A program made the translations under genes and the position numbers. A DNA stretch of 64,000 bases, taken from Arthrobacter terricola. Its GTDB lineage: Bacteria; Actinomycetota; Actinomycetes; Actinomycetales; Micrococcaceae. Positions 51,972 through 61,183 of the stretch are shown here, one piece after another. Below the pieces are notes generated by a model. The model made no database searches. It was given only the letters and a program-made list of their open reading frames with translations, and was not told where the DNA came from. The stretch is taken from the NCBI RefSeq assembly GCF_004354015.1, contig NZ_SMRU01000026.1:1-64000 (forward strand), read 5' to 3'. Positions within the stretch are counted from its first letter, which is position 1; each line of letters starts with the position of its first letter.

Positions 51972-53354
51972 ATGGCGTTGAAGAAAGTATTGTCAATTGT
52001 GTTGGCTGGCGGCGAAGGAAACCGCCTCATGCCATTGACGGCAGACAGGGCAAAACCTGCCGTGCCGTTCGCGGGGGGGTATCGATTGATCGATTTCGCT
52101 CTCTCGAATTTGGTCAATTCCGGGTATCTCCAACTCGTCGTGCTGACGCAGTACAAGTCGCACAGCCTTGACCGCCACATTTCCGAGACGTGGCGCATGT
52201 CCACGCAGCTTGGAAATTACGTGGCATCCGTTCCCGCGCAGCAGCGTGTCGGGAAGAGCTGGTTCCTCGGTAGCGCAAACGCCATCTACCAGTCCCTCAA
52301 CCTGATCCACGACGCCAATCCGGACATCGTCGTCGTCGTCGGGGCAGACCACGTCTACCGCATGGACTTCCAGCAGATGGTCCAGCAGCACGTCGCAAGC
52401 GGCGCCAAGGCAACCGTCGCGGCCGTCCGCCAGCCGTTGAACATGGCCAACCAGTTCGGCGTGATCGAGGTCGACAAGAACGATTCCCAGAAGATCTCGG
52501 CCTTCGTCGAAAAGCCGGCCGAGACCGAAGGCCTCGCAGCCGATCCCACCCAGTTCCTCGCCTCGATGGGCAACTACGTCTTCGATGCCGATGCCCTGGT
52601 GGAAGCACTTCGCATTGACGCGGAGCGACTGGACACCAAGCACGACATGGGCGGGGACATCATCCCCTACTTCGTAGGCAAGGGCGAAGCCGGCGTGTAC
52701 GACTTCACCCTCAACGACATTCCCGGCTCGACAGAACGCGATCGCACCTACTGGCGCGACGTAGGTACTATCGACTCGTTCTACGACGCCCACATGGACT
52801 TGATCTCGCCAGTGCCCGTGTTCAACCTGTACAACTCGGAATGGCCGATCTACACCCGCCAGAGCATCGCTCCGCCGGCCAAGTTCGTGCGCGGTGAAAA
52901 CAACACGATCGGAACCGCCCTGGATTCGATCGTGGCCAGCGGCGCCGTGATTTCGGGGGCCATCGTGGAAGGGTCCGTCCTTTCCAACGATGTCTACGCC
53001 GGATCGGGCAGCCGAATCCAGGACTCGGTACTCATGGACAAGGTCCGGGTCGGGGAAGGCGCTGTTGTAAAGCGAGCCATCATCGACAAGAACGTCAAGA
53101 TCCCGGCCGGGGCAACCATCGGCTTGGACGCCGAGTTCGACCGCTCCCGCGGTTTCAAGGTCACGGAGTCCGGCATTACGGTGCTCGCCAAGGGCCAAGT
53201 GGTACCTGAACCCGATGAGTCCGAACTCGCCATGGCTGCCGAATACCGCCGCTCCCTGCCGGACGCCATCAGGACGGCGACGGAAGGATTCGCCGGCATC
53301 CGGGACGCCGCCGAACACGCCGACCGGAGCCAGCCCGCGTCCGTAGAGGTCTGA
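51972..53354 (+). CDS. glgC: Glucose-1-phosphate adenylyltransferase GlgC
   Basis: A 460-aa enzyme that makes ADP-glucose from glucose-1-phosphate and ATP, the first step in glycogen synthesis. The nucleotidyltransferase start is VLSIVLAGGEGNRLMPLTADRAKPAVPFAG. GGxYRLIDFALSNLVNSG, YGSANAIYQSLN (catalytic region) and the second loop DHVYRMDFQQMV follow. The C-terminal left-handed beta-helix has hexapeptide repeats (GAVISGAIVEGSVLSNDVYAG). The ribosome site is GGGAGAG, 8 nt before ATG. It is divergent from glgA and ends with a strong terminator. Confidence 0.97.
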   Translation: MALKKVLSIVLAGGEGNRLMPLTADRAKPAVPFAGGYRLIDFALSNLVNSGYLQLVVLTQYKSHSLDRHISETWRMSTQLGNYVASVPAQQRVGKSWFLGSANAIYQSLNLIHDANPDIVVVVGADHVYRMDFQQMVQQHVASGAKATVAAVRQPLNMANQFGVIEVDKNDSQKISAFVEKPAETEGLAADPTQFLASMGNYVFDADALVEALRIDAERLDTKHDMGGDIIPYFVGKGEAGVYDFTLNDIPGSTERDRTYWRDVGTIDSFYDAHMDLISPVPVFNLYNSEWPIYTRQSIAPPAKFVRGENNTIGTALDSIVASGAVISGAIVEGSVLSNDVYAGSGSRIQDSVLMDKVRVGEGAVVKRAIIDKNVKIPAGATIGLDAEFDRSRGFKVTESGITVLAKGQVVPEPDESELAMAAEYRRSLPDAIRTATEGFAGIRDAAEHADRSQPASVEV

Positions 53355-53389
53355 CCCCGGCGAACAACCCGCTACGCAAACTCCCCGGG

Positions 53390-53441
53390 CCTCCCCGGCG
53401 GCCAAGGTCACGAGCCTTGGCCGCCGGGGAGGCTTTGCCGT
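53390..53441 (+). terminator. Strong terminator after glgC
   Basis: A perfect 18-bp stem (53390-53407 with 53415-53432), loop TCACGAG, followed by CTTTGCCGTTT. Confidence 0.8.
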
Positions 53442-53451
53442 TTCCACACTG

Positions 53452-53457
53452 TAAAAT
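53452..53457 (+). promoter_or_regulatory. Leaderless -10 element of the zinc-ribbon SDR gene
   Basis: TAAAAT ends 7 nt before ATG 53465; the region between it and the glgC terminator is only 10 bp. Confidence 0.4.
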
Positions 53458-53464
53458 CGACGCA

Positions 53465-54916
53465 ATGAGCACCGCCGATTTGACGCCTGAAGAGATCCAG
53501 GCCTGCCTCAAGGTCTTGAACACCATCCACGCTTATGACGAGGAGCACCCCGACTACCTCGCCGTGCGGCGCGCCACGGGGAAGATGTTCAAGGCAGTCA
53601 AGCGCCATCGCCGTGTCACCAAGAGGGACTCAATCGCCGAAGCCGACCGCGCGGTACTCGCTTTGACCGCGACGGCGGCGCCGGACAGGATCGACGACGA
53701 GACCCGCGGCAACAAGCTCGAGTCGTCCGCGACGGGCGAAATTGCGGGCCATCTCCTTCGCTCAAGGCCCTGCTACATCTGCAAGCAGCATTACACGCAG
53801 GTGGATGCCTTCTACCATCAGTTGTGCCCGGAATGCGCGGCATTCAGCCACAGCAAGCGCGATGCCCGCACCGACCTCAGCGGACGCCGCGCCCTCCTCA
53901 CGGGCGGCCGTGCCAAGATCGGCATGTATATCGCCCTCCGCTTGCTGCGCGACGGCGCGCACACCACCATCACCACCCGTTTCCCGAAGGACGCTGCCCG
54001 ACGCTTCGCAGCGATGGAGGACAGCGCGGATTGGCTGCATCGGCTCAGGATCGTGGGCATCGACCTCCGTGATCCCGCACAGGTCATTGCGCTGACGGAT
54101 ACCCTCAACCAAGCGGGTCCCCTCGACATCATCATCAACAACGCCGCACAGACCGTGCGGCGCTCCGGAAACGCGTACAAGCCACTGGTCGACGCCGAAG
54201 ACGAGCCCTTGCCGCAAGCTCTCCTTGCAGGCAATGGCGGACCGGAGCTCGTCACGTTCGGCCACGCGCACGACAAACATCCCCTGGCCATTGCCCACAG
54301 CGTCACCGAACACCCCGTGCTGGCCGGAGACGCCATCACTTCCCTTGCCTTGTCGACCGGTTCGGCCTCGCTTGAGCGGATCGCCTCCGGCACCGCGATC
54401 GACGCCGGCGGCCTGGTTCCGGACCTCGCGACGATCAACAGCTGGACCCAGGTAGTGGACGAAGTCGATCCCCTTGAGATGCTCGAGGTCCAGCTCTGCA
54501 ACGTCACGGCCCCGTTCCTCCTGGTCAGCCGGCTCCGCGGCGCCATGAAGCGTTCCACGGCACGCCGCAAGTACATCGTGAACGTCTCGGCCATGGAAGG
54601 GCAGTTCTCCCGCGTGTACAAGGGACCGGGGCACCCGCATACCAACATGGCGAAAGCGGCGCTGAACATGATGACGCGGACCAGCGCACAGGAAATGCTG
54701 GACACCGACGGCATCCTGATGACCGCCGTCGATACCGGATGGATCACCGACGAACGTCCGCACTACACCAAAGTCCGCCTCATGGAGGAAGGCTTCCACG
54801 CACCCCTTGACCTCGTGGACGGCGCTGCGCGGGTCTACGATCCGATCGTCATGGGCGAACAGGGCGAAGACCAGTACGGCGTCTTCCTGAAGGACTACAA
54901 GCCCTCCCCCTGGTAG
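53465..54916 (+). CDS. Short-chain dehydrogenase with N-terminal zinc-ribbon domain
   Basis: A 483-aa protein. Residues 1-95 are a helical region of unknown type (PEEIQACLKVLNTIHAYDEEHPDYLAVRRATGKMFKAVKR). Residues about 99-125 form a four-cysteine module CYICKQHYTQVDAFYHQLCPEC (CxxC...CxxC) that could bind zinc. An SDR domain follows: nucleotide motif LLTGGRAKIGMYIAL, DIIINNAAQTVRR, then a long insertion rich in hydrophobics (residues 255-320) before the catalytic block VSAMEGQFSRVYKGPGHPHTNMAKAALN (Tyr shifted to the VYKG or neighbouring segment). The substrate is unknown. ATG 53465 is leaderless-like with no ribosome site. Confidence 0.82.
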   Translation: MSTADLTPEEIQACLKVLNTIHAYDEEHPDYLAVRRATGKMFKAVKRHRRVTKRDSIAEADRAVLALTATAAPDRIDDETRGNKLESSATGEIAGHLLRSRPCYICKQHYTQVDAFYHQLCPECAAFSHSKRDARTDLSGRRALLTGGRAKIGMYIALRLLRDGAHTTITTRFPKDAARRFAAMEDSADWLHRLRIVGIDLRDPAQVIALTDTLNQAGPLDIIINNAAQTVRRSGNAYKPLVDAEDEPLPQALLAGNGGPELVTFGHAHDKHPLAIAHSVTEHPVLAGDAITSLALSTGSASLERIASGTAIDAGGLVPDLATINSWTQVVDEVDPLEMLEVQLCNVTAPFLLVSRLRGAMKRSTARRKYIVNVSAMEGQFSRVYKGPGHPHTNMAKAALNMMTRTSAQEMLDTDGILMTAVDTGWITDERPHYTKVRLMEEGFHAPLDLVDGAARVYDPIVMGEQGEDQYGVFLKDYKPSPW

Positions 54917-54925
54917 GAATTACTC

Positions 54926-54990
54926 GAGTTTGTGTACAGATGAACCCCGTTAAGATGCGTCTTAACGGGGCATCACCTGTAGACAAACTC
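54926..54990. terminator. Two-tier palindrome between convergent SDR and transglutaminase genes
   Basis: Inner stem 54945-54955 with 54960-54970 (CCCCGTTAAGA and its exact complement, loop TGCG). Outer arms GAGTTTGTGTACAG (54926-54939) and CTGTAGACAAACTC (54977-54990) pair with one mismatch. It occupies the gap between the two convergent stop codons and is the likely bidirectional terminator. Confidence 0.65.
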
Positions 54991-54995
54991 CTAGG

Positions 54996-55847
54996 TCAGG
55001 TGAGGCGGGTGATCTCCACCGAGACGGTCAGGCCCGAGCCGCCGCCCCCGGACAGGATGCCCTTCAAAGGAGGAACGTCCCGGTAGTCGCGGCCGCGGGC
55101 GACAGTCACGTGGAGGTCGCCGGCCGGTTTGTGGTTGGTCGGGTCCCAGCTGCGCCATTCACCGTCCCACCATTCCAACCAGGCGTGCGATTGTCCGGCC
55201 ACCGTCTCGCCGATCTCTGCCGAGGGCCGCGGGTGGATGTAGCCCGACACATAGCGGGCGGGAATCCCTCGGCTACGAAGGGATCCAATTGCCAAGTGGG
55301 CCAGGTCCTGGCAAACACCCTGGCGCTGGTTCCACGCCTGCTCGGCATTGGTGGTAACTCCCGTGGTGCCCTTCACGTAGCTCATTTCGCCACGCATCCA
55401 TTCGAAAACGGCCATCGCCGTCTCGTGCGGGTTCTTGCCCTCCACGACGCCGGGAAGGATGCCGAGGACCTCGTCTCCGGGCCCGCTGAGCTGGGATTGC
55501 GGGATCCAGTCGCTGAAGCGGTCGCGCACTTCATCCGAAGCGAGCACATCCCATCCCACGATTTCCTCGTCAAGGGCCACCCTTTCCACGCGATGGACCT
55601 CGACGGTGGTGGTGGCCACGACTTCGAGGCGTTCGTGGGGAACCTGCATGTCGAAGGCTGTAACGCGGGTGCCCCAGTAGTCGCGGTAGGTGCTGACTGC
55701 AGCCTGCGAAGGCGTGATCTTCAAGGATGACTCCAGGACGACCTGTTGCGGGTCTGTCAGCGGAGTCATCCGTGCCTCGTTGTAGGACAAGGTCACTCGA
55801 CGGTTGTACTTGTACGCCGTTTTGTGGATGATGCTCAGCCGGGTCAT
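54996..55847 (-). CDS. Transglutaminase-like protein
   Basis: A 283-aa protein with an N-terminal beta domain (residues 1-95, LSIIHKTAYKYNRRVTLSYNEARM, typical of the DUF/TGc N-terminal region) and a transglutaminase fold. The catalytic triad is visible: Cys in NQRQGVCQDLAHLAIG, His in GQSHAWLEWW and Asp in DPTNH. Such proteins may act as cysteine proteases or amide-forming enzymes rather than true transglutaminases. ATG 55847 overlaps the stop of the alpha-E gene (ATGA). The operon ATP-grasp, alpha-E, transglutaminase is conserved across bacteria. Confidence 0.9.
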   Translation of the reverse strand: MTRLSIIHKTAYKYNRRVTLSYNEARMTPLTDPQQVVLESSLKITPSQAAVSTYRDYWGTRVTAFDMQVPHERLEVVATTTVEVHRVERVALDEEIVGWDVLASDEVRDRFSDWIPQSQLSGPGDEVLGILPGVVEGKNPHETAMAVFEWMRGEMSYVKGTTGVTTNAEQAWNQRQGVCQDLAHLAIGSLRSRGIPARYVSGYIHPRPSAEIGETVAGQSHAWLEWWDGEWRSWDPTNHKPAGDLHVTVARGRDYRDVPPLKGILSGGGGSGLTVSVEITRLT

Positions 55848-56770
55848 GAAACTTCTCCCACCCAGGCCAGTTCATCCGCCTGATTGAAGTACTTACGGGT
55901 AATTGCGTCGGAAGCCTGGGCCACGGCTTTCTGGACCCGGTCCATGTGTTCCGGGAGCTCGGACATGAGGTCGTCCGTGCGGTGGAACTCAAGGAATGTC
56001 CGGGCCTGGCCAACGATCCTGCGGGCGTCGTTGATGAAGCCCACGCGCTGCGCCGTGGGGTCGAGCTTGGAGAGGCACTCGTCGGCGTCGCGTAGGGCGA
56101 ACACGATGGAGCGCGGGAACAGCCGGTCAAGGAGCAGGAACTCCGCCGCGTGCTGGTCACCGAACGCGGCCCTACGGGTCCGCAGGAAAGATTCGTAGGC
56201 GCCCGCACAGCGCAACATGTTCACCCAGGACATGCCCGCGGACAAGACATCGCGCGTGGAAAGCATGCGCGCAGTCATGTCGGCCCGTTCGAGGGAACGG
56301 CCCAGGACAAGGAACAGCCAGCTTTCGTCGTGGCTGACTGTGGTGTCGGCAAGACCCCTCACCATCGCTGTCCGCTCCAACACCCAGTTGCAGAAGCGGT
56401 AGGTCCCCACGACGTCCTTACGGTGCTGGTTCAGCCCGTAGTACGTGGTGTTGAGGCTCTCCCACAAGGACGAAGACACAGTCTCGCGGGCCCGGCGGGC
56501 GTTCTCGCGCGCCGCTCCCAGCGAACCCGCAATCGAGGTTGCGCTGGTCTTGTCATAGGCGAGGGCGTTCAGGAGTTCCGGCAGGCCAAAGTCCTCGCTC
56601 TGAGGGCGGGCGCCCATGACGGCGAGCAGTTGCCTTGCCACACTGCGCTGTTCCTCGAGCGGCAAATGGTTCAGGCGTTCCAGGTGGACGTCCAGGATCC
56701 TGGCGGTACCGTCGGCTCGCTCCACGTAGCGGCCGATCCAGAAAAGAGATTCAGCAATACGGCTCAGCAT
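55844..56770 (-). CDS. Alpha-E domain protein
   Basis: A 308-aa all-helical protein of the alpha-E family. It begins MLSRIAESLFWIGRYVERADGTARILDVH, the family hallmark, and has repeated Glu/Arg-rich helices with SRDVLSAGMSWVNMLR and FLLLDRLFPRSIVFALRDADECL. Its function is unproven; it is consistently encoded between an ATP-grasp and a transglutaminase-like gene, and is thought to act with them. The ribosome site AAGGAGG stands 9 nt before ATG 56770. It overlaps the transglutaminase gene by 4 bp. Confidence 0.9.
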   Translation of the reverse strand: MLSRIAESLFWIGRYVERADGTARILDVHLERLNHLPLEEQRSVARQLLAVMGARPQSEDFGLPELLNALAYDKTSATSIAGSLGAARENARRARETVSSSLWESLNTTYYGLNQHRKDVVGTYRFCNWVLERTAMVRGLADTTVSHDESWLFLVLGRSLERADMTARMLSTRDVLSAGMSWVNMLRCAGAYESFLRTRRAAFGDQHAAEFLLLDRLFPRSIVFALRDADECLSKLDPTAQRVGFINDARRIVGQARTFLEFHRTDDLMSELPEHMDRVQKAVAQASDAITRKYFNQADELAWVGEVS

Positions 56771-56842
56771 GGGACTGTGCCTCCTTAGGGTCCTGCGTTG
56801 TGGCGATCAAGGTATCCAGTCCGGTCACTGTCGCGTGACGGG

Positions 56843-58399
56843 TCACTGTTGCTGGTCCGATTGGCGGTCGCGCCAATTGCTTTCGACAGGCCAAACCGAG
56901 ACTTGTTCCCGGACCGTGATGGTCGATCGCGGCAATTCGGCCGACGGGAGTTGCGGCGAATCCGACAAGACCCAGGTGTCCTTCGAACCGCCGCCCTGGG
57001 ACGAATTCACAATAAGCGAGCCCTCCTTCAGCGCCACGCGCGTAAGGCCACCCGGAAGTACCCAGACGTCCTCGCCGTCGTTGACCGCGAACGGACGCAG
57101 GTCCACGTGGCGCGGCCCGAAACGGTCGCCGGAAAGCGTCGGCACGGTGGACAGTTGCAGCACCGGCTGCGCGATCCAGCCACGAGGATCGGCCAAGACC
57201 CGCTTTCGCAAGGCCTCCAGTTCCTCACGGGAAGCATCGGGACCGATCACCAGGCCTTTGCCGCCTGACCCGTCCACGGGCTTCACCACAAGTTCCTCGA
57301 GCCGGTCCAGGACCTGTTCGCGGGCTTCGTCCTCTTCCAAGCGGAACGTCTCCACGTTGGCGATCACGGGCTCTTCGTGGAGGTAGTAGCGGATCAGGTC
57401 AGGAACGTAGGAATAGACGAGCTTGTCGTCGGCGACGCCGTTGCCCACGGCATTCGCGATGGTGACGCCACCGGCACGCGCTGCATTCACGAGTCCCGGG
57501 CATCCCAGCATGGAATCCGAACGGAACTGCAGCGGATCCAGGAACTCGTCGTCGATCCGCTTGTAGATCACGTCAACGCGTTGCTCACCGGCAGTGGTCC
57601 GCATGTATACGCGGTTGCCCCGGCAGATGAGGTCGCGGCCCTCGACGAGCTCCACGCCCATCAAGCCGGCCAAGAGGGTGTGTTCGAAGTAGGCGCTGTT
57701 GAACACGCCGGGAGTCAACACGACGACGGTCGGGTCGTCGACTCCCGACGGCGCCGTCTTCCGAAGTGCCGACAGGAGCCTCCGCGGGTATTCCTCCACC
57801 GGGCGAACCTGCTGCTGCCCGAACGCCTCAGGCAAGCCCTTGGCCATCGCGCGCCGGTTCTCCAACACGTACGACACGCCCGAGGGAACACGGACGTTGT
57901 CTTCCAGCACCCGGAACGTCCCCGCGGCGTCGCGAACGACGTCGATACCCGAGACGTGCACGCGCACGCCGCCGGCCGGTTCGAAGCCATGCACTGCCCG
58001 GTGGAAGTGTGCGCTCGTGGTCACGAGGGCGCGCGGCACGACGCCGTCGGCGACAACGGCCATCCGGCCGTAGACGTCGTCGAGGAATGCCTCCAACGCC
58101 CGGACCCGCTGCGCTACGCCGCGCTCAAGGACATCCCATTCGTCAGCAGGAATGACACGAGGCACGATGTCCAGCGGGAACGGCCGTTCCTCCCCGGCAT
58201 AGTCGAAGGTGACACCCCGGTCCAGGAAGGTCCGCGCCATCGACTCGGCGCGGGCACTCACGTCCGCTAGGGACAACTCGCGGAGAGCACCTTCCACCTG
58301 GCCGTACGGCTTCCTGGCAATGGTGCCCGGAGCGAACATTTCGTCGTAGGCGCCGGAACGGACGGCGGCCTCGGAGTAATCCCGGAATAGCTCTGACAT
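56843..58399 (-). CDS. Circularly permuted ATP-grasp protein
   Basis: A 518-aa protein of the circularly permuted type-2 ATP-grasp family. Clear blocks are the N-terminal DEMFAPGTIARKPYGQVEGALREL, VLTPGVFNSAYFEHTLLAGLMGVELVEGRDLICRGNRVYMRTT (nucleotide site region), CPGLVNAARAGGVTIANAVGNGVADDKLVYSYVPDLI and VVKPVDGSGGKGLVIGPDAS. ATP-grasp enzymes form carbon-nitrogen bonds by acyl-phosphate chemistry. The gene leads an operon with the alpha-E and transglutaminase-like genes, separated from them by 72 bp. The ribosome site is weak. Comparative genomics predicts a peptide-ligation or peptide-modifying role. Confidence 0.92.
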   Translation of the reverse strand: MSELFRDYSEAAVRSGAYDEMFAPGTIARKPYGQVEGALRELSLADVSARAESMARTFLDRGVTFDYAGEERPFPLDIVPRVIPADEWDVLERGVAQRVRALEAFLDDVYGRMAVVADGVVPRALVTTSAHFHRAVHGFEPAGGVRVHVSGIDVVRDAAGTFRVLEDNVRVPSGVSYVLENRRAMAKGLPEAFGQQQVRPVEEYPRRLLSALRKTAPSGVDDPTVVVLTPGVFNSAYFEHTLLAGLMGVELVEGRDLICRGNRVYMRTTAGEQRVDVIYKRIDDEFLDPLQFRSDSMLGCPGLVNAARAGGVTIANAVGNGVADDKLVYSYVPDLIRYYLHEEPVIANVETFRLEEDEAREQVLDRLEELVVKPVDGSGGKGLVIGPDASREELEALRKRVLADPRGWIAQPVLQLSTVPTLSGDRFGPRHVDLRPFAVNDGEDVWVLPGGLTRVALKEGSLIVNSSQGGGSKDTWVLSDSPQLPSAELPRSTITVREQVSVWPVESNWRDRQSDQQQ

Positions 58400-58570
58400 G
58401 GGATTCAGACAATCACCTTTTCGATTACGGACGCATTTCGCGTCCTGCGTGTTGCACCAACGCTGGGTCTGTCAGCTGCAAATATACCGGGCCGCGGGGC
58501 GACGCGGCTGGAGGCAGCCGACGTCAACCTTACGCTCGGGGCCGCACCTTGCCCGTGATTAGATTGCTGA

Positions 58571-61183
58571 GTGTCAAATCACAACTTGTCGCGCACCGAG
58601 GCCGCCACCCGTTCAGCCCTTATCACCACCCACAGCTACGACGTCTCCCTGGATGTCCGCCAGGCAGCAGACGCCGGGGTGTCCGGATACACAAGCCAGA
58701 GCGTCATCACCTTCTCCGCGGAGCCCGGCTCCTCCACATTCCTCGACTTCATCCACGACGGCGTGCACAGCGTCTTCCTCAATGGAAAGGGCCTGGACGT
58801 CTCCGAAGTCGTGGACGGCAGCAGGATCCACCTCCACAACCTCCTGGCCGAAAACCAGGTCACGGTGACGGGAACGGCCCTCTACAGCCGATCCGGCGAA
58901 GGGATGCACCGTTTTGTCGACCCCGCCGACGGACAGTACTACCTCTACACCCAGTACGAGCCAGCGGATGCCCGCCGCGTGTTCGCGAACTTCGAACAGC
59001 CGGACCTCAAGGCCGAGTTCACGTTCCACGTCATGGCCCCCTCGGGTTGGCAGGTGGCCTCGAACGGGGCCGAGGTTTCGAAGGCCCCGCTGTCAACCGA
59101 CCCGGATACGAGCCAATGGGACTTCGCGCCCACCAAGCGGATTTCGACCTACATCACCACCGTCCTCGCGGGCCCCTATTTCCGTGCGACGGACCACTGG
59201 ACCAAGACGCTCGACGACGGTACGAGCCTTGAGGTCCCCCTGGCCCTCTACTGCCGCTCATCCATGCGGGAATCCTTCGATGCAGACGCGCTATTCCAAC
59301 TGACGAAGAACGGCCTGGACTTCTTCAACGAGCTCTTCGACTACCCCTACCCCTGGGGAAAGTACGATCAAGCCTTCGTTCCCGAATACAACCTCGGCGC
59401 CATGGAAAATCCCGGCCTGGTGACCTTCACCGAGAAGTACGTCTTCACCTCCCGTGCCACCGACGCCCAGTACCAAGCCCGGGCCAACACCCTTATGCAC
59501 GAGATGGCACACATGTGGTTCGGCGACCTCGTCACCATGGCGTGGTGGAACGATCTGTGGCTCAAGGAATCCTTCGCCGACTACATGGGAACGCTGGGAG
59601 TCGACAAAGCCACGCACTGGGACAGCGCCTGGGTCAACTTCGCGAACAAACGCAAATCCTGGGCCTATGTGCAAGACCAATTGCCCACGACGCACCCCAT
59701 CGTCGCCGACATCCCGGACCTCGAAGCGGCCAAGCAGAACTTCGACGGCATCACTTATGCGAAGGGCGCGTCCGTCCTCAAGCAGTTGGTGGCCTACGTG
59801 GGACTCGAGGCGTTCATCGAAGGCTCGCGCCGTTACTTCCGGGACCACGAGTATGGCAACACATCGCTGGGCGATCTCCTTGGGGCACTCAGCGCGGCGT
59901 CCGGCCGCGACCTCGCGACGTGGGCCCGCCAATGGCTGCAAACATCGGGAATTTCAACCGTCGGCGCCAACATCAGCGGAGACGGCGAACTCATGGATTC
60001 AGTAATCCTCCACCAGGATTCACTCGACCCGATCACCGGCAAGACCGAGCACCGCCCCCACAGGCTGCGGATCGGCCTGTACAACGCCGACGATCAAGGA
60101 CGGCTGCTCCGCACCGACGGCATCGAAGTGGACGTCGAAGGCGCCGAAACAACAGTCGAGGCGCTCACAGGCAAAGATCGCCCTGCCCTGCTGCTCGTCA
60201 ACGATGACGACCTCAGCTATGCGAAGGTCCGCCTCGACGCTGTATCCGAGGCGACTGTGCGCTCGTCCCTGGACCGTATCGGCGATCCCATGGCACGTGC
60301 TTTGTGCTGGACAGCCCTCTGGGATTCGGCGCGGGACGCGGTGACCCCAGCGGCGCTGTACGTTGCCGCCGTCGAACACTTCGCACCGGCTGAAACGGGA
60401 ATCGGTGTGCTCCTGAACGTCCTCGGGAACGCCGTGACCGCCGTCGAACGCTACGTCGCGGCACCGCAGCGCGGGCCAGTCCGTGCAAGCCTGATGGACA
60501 CTGCCGCCCGGCAACTCCGTGCGTGCGAACCGGGTTCGGACCAGCAGCTCGCGTGGGCCAGGACCCTGGCAGAGCTGTCGCGGGGCGATGACGCCTATGC
60601 GGAGCTCCTCCGGGGCATCCTCTCCGGAAGCGTCACCGTGGAAGGTTTGGCGGTGGACGCGGACCTTCGCTGGAGCGTGTGGCAGGCCCTTGCCGCCAAC
60701 GGGGCAGCCGAACTGGCCGAACTGGACGCGGAACTCGCCAAGGACCGCACAGCGGCCGGGGGCGTGGGCCATGCCCTTGCTGCCGCCGCGCGTCCGGACG
60801 CCGCGGTCAAGGCTGCGGCCTGGGATGCCGCGCTCAACAACACGAGCCTCTCGAACGACATCCTGGGTGCGACGATTTCCGGGTTCTCCCTTGCACCGTC
60901 GGGACTACTGGAAGGCTTCACCGAACCTTATTTCGATTCCTTGGAGAACGTGTGGCGCTCCCGGAGCATTGAAATAGCTGCCCGGATTGTCCGCGGCCTG
61001 TATCCGTCGGGGCAGGACCTTCCCGCGGGCATGGCCCCGGCGGACCAGCCGGTGCTGCGACGGACGGACGATTGGCTTTCGACCCATCCGGACGCTCCGG
61101 CCGCACTGCGCCGGATCATCATCGAACAGCGGAGCCACCTGCACCGTGCCCTGGCAGCGCAAGCAATCCAGGAAACGAAATAG
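58571..61183 (+). CDS. pepN: Aminopeptidase N (M1 family)
   Basis: An 870-aa zinc aminopeptidase. The N-terminal beta-domain (residues 1-200) precedes the exopeptidase motif GAMEN (about residue 277) and the zinc site HEMAHMWFGDLVT...E (HExxH near residue 310, with the third ligand Glu 19 residues later). The C-terminal helical domain is full length, normal for the actinobacterial PepN. GTG 58571 has a TAGATT hexamer 5 nt upstream and no ribosome site. Its TAG stop begins a three-copy 14-bp repeat. Confidence 0.96.
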   Translation: MSNHNLSRTEAATRSALITTHSYDVSLDVRQAADAGVSGYTSQSVITFSAEPGSSTFLDFIHDGVHSVFLNGKGLDVSEVVDGSRIHLHNLLAENQVTVTGTALYSRSGEGMHRFVDPADGQYYLYTQYEPADARRVFANFEQPDLKAEFTFHVMAPSGWQVASNGAEVSKAPLSTDPDTSQWDFAPTKRISTYITTVLAGPYFRATDHWTKTLDDGTSLEVPLALYCRSSMRESFDADALFQLTKNGLDFFNELFDYPYPWGKYDQAFVPEYNLGAMENPGLVTFTEKYVFTSRATDAQYQARANTLMHEMAHMWFGDLVTMAWWNDLWLKESFADYMGTLGVDKATHWDSAWVNFANKRKSWAYVQDQLPTTHPIVADIPDLEAAKQNFDGITYAKGASVLKQLVAYVGLEAFIEGSRRYFRDHEYGNTSLGDLLGALSAASGRDLATWARQWLQTSGISTVGANISGDGELMDSVILHQDSLDPITGKTEHRPHRLRIGLYNADDQGRLLRTDGIEVDVEGAETTVEALTGKDRPALLLVNDDDLSYAKVRLDAVSEATVRSSLDRIGDPMARALCWTALWDSARDAVTPAALYVAAVEHFAPAETGIGVLLNVLGNAVTAVERYVAAPQRGPVRASLMDTAARQLRACEPGSDQQLAWARTLAELSRGDDAYAELLRGILSGSVTVEGLAVDADLRWSVWQALAANGAAELAELDAELAKDRTAAGGVGHALAAAARPDAAVKAAAWDAALNNTSLSNDILGATISGFSLAPSGLLEGFTEPYFDSLENVWRSRSIEIAARIVRGLYPSGQDLPAGMAPADQPVLRRTDDWLSTHPDAPAALRRIIIEQRSHLHRALAAQAIQETK

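Noticed and set aside
51993..53465. A 490-aa minus-strand open frame over glgC
   Set aside because: It is the antisense shadow of glgC, whose sense frame has full catalytic motifs. The shadow has no recognisable domain and its composition follows from GC-rich third positions.
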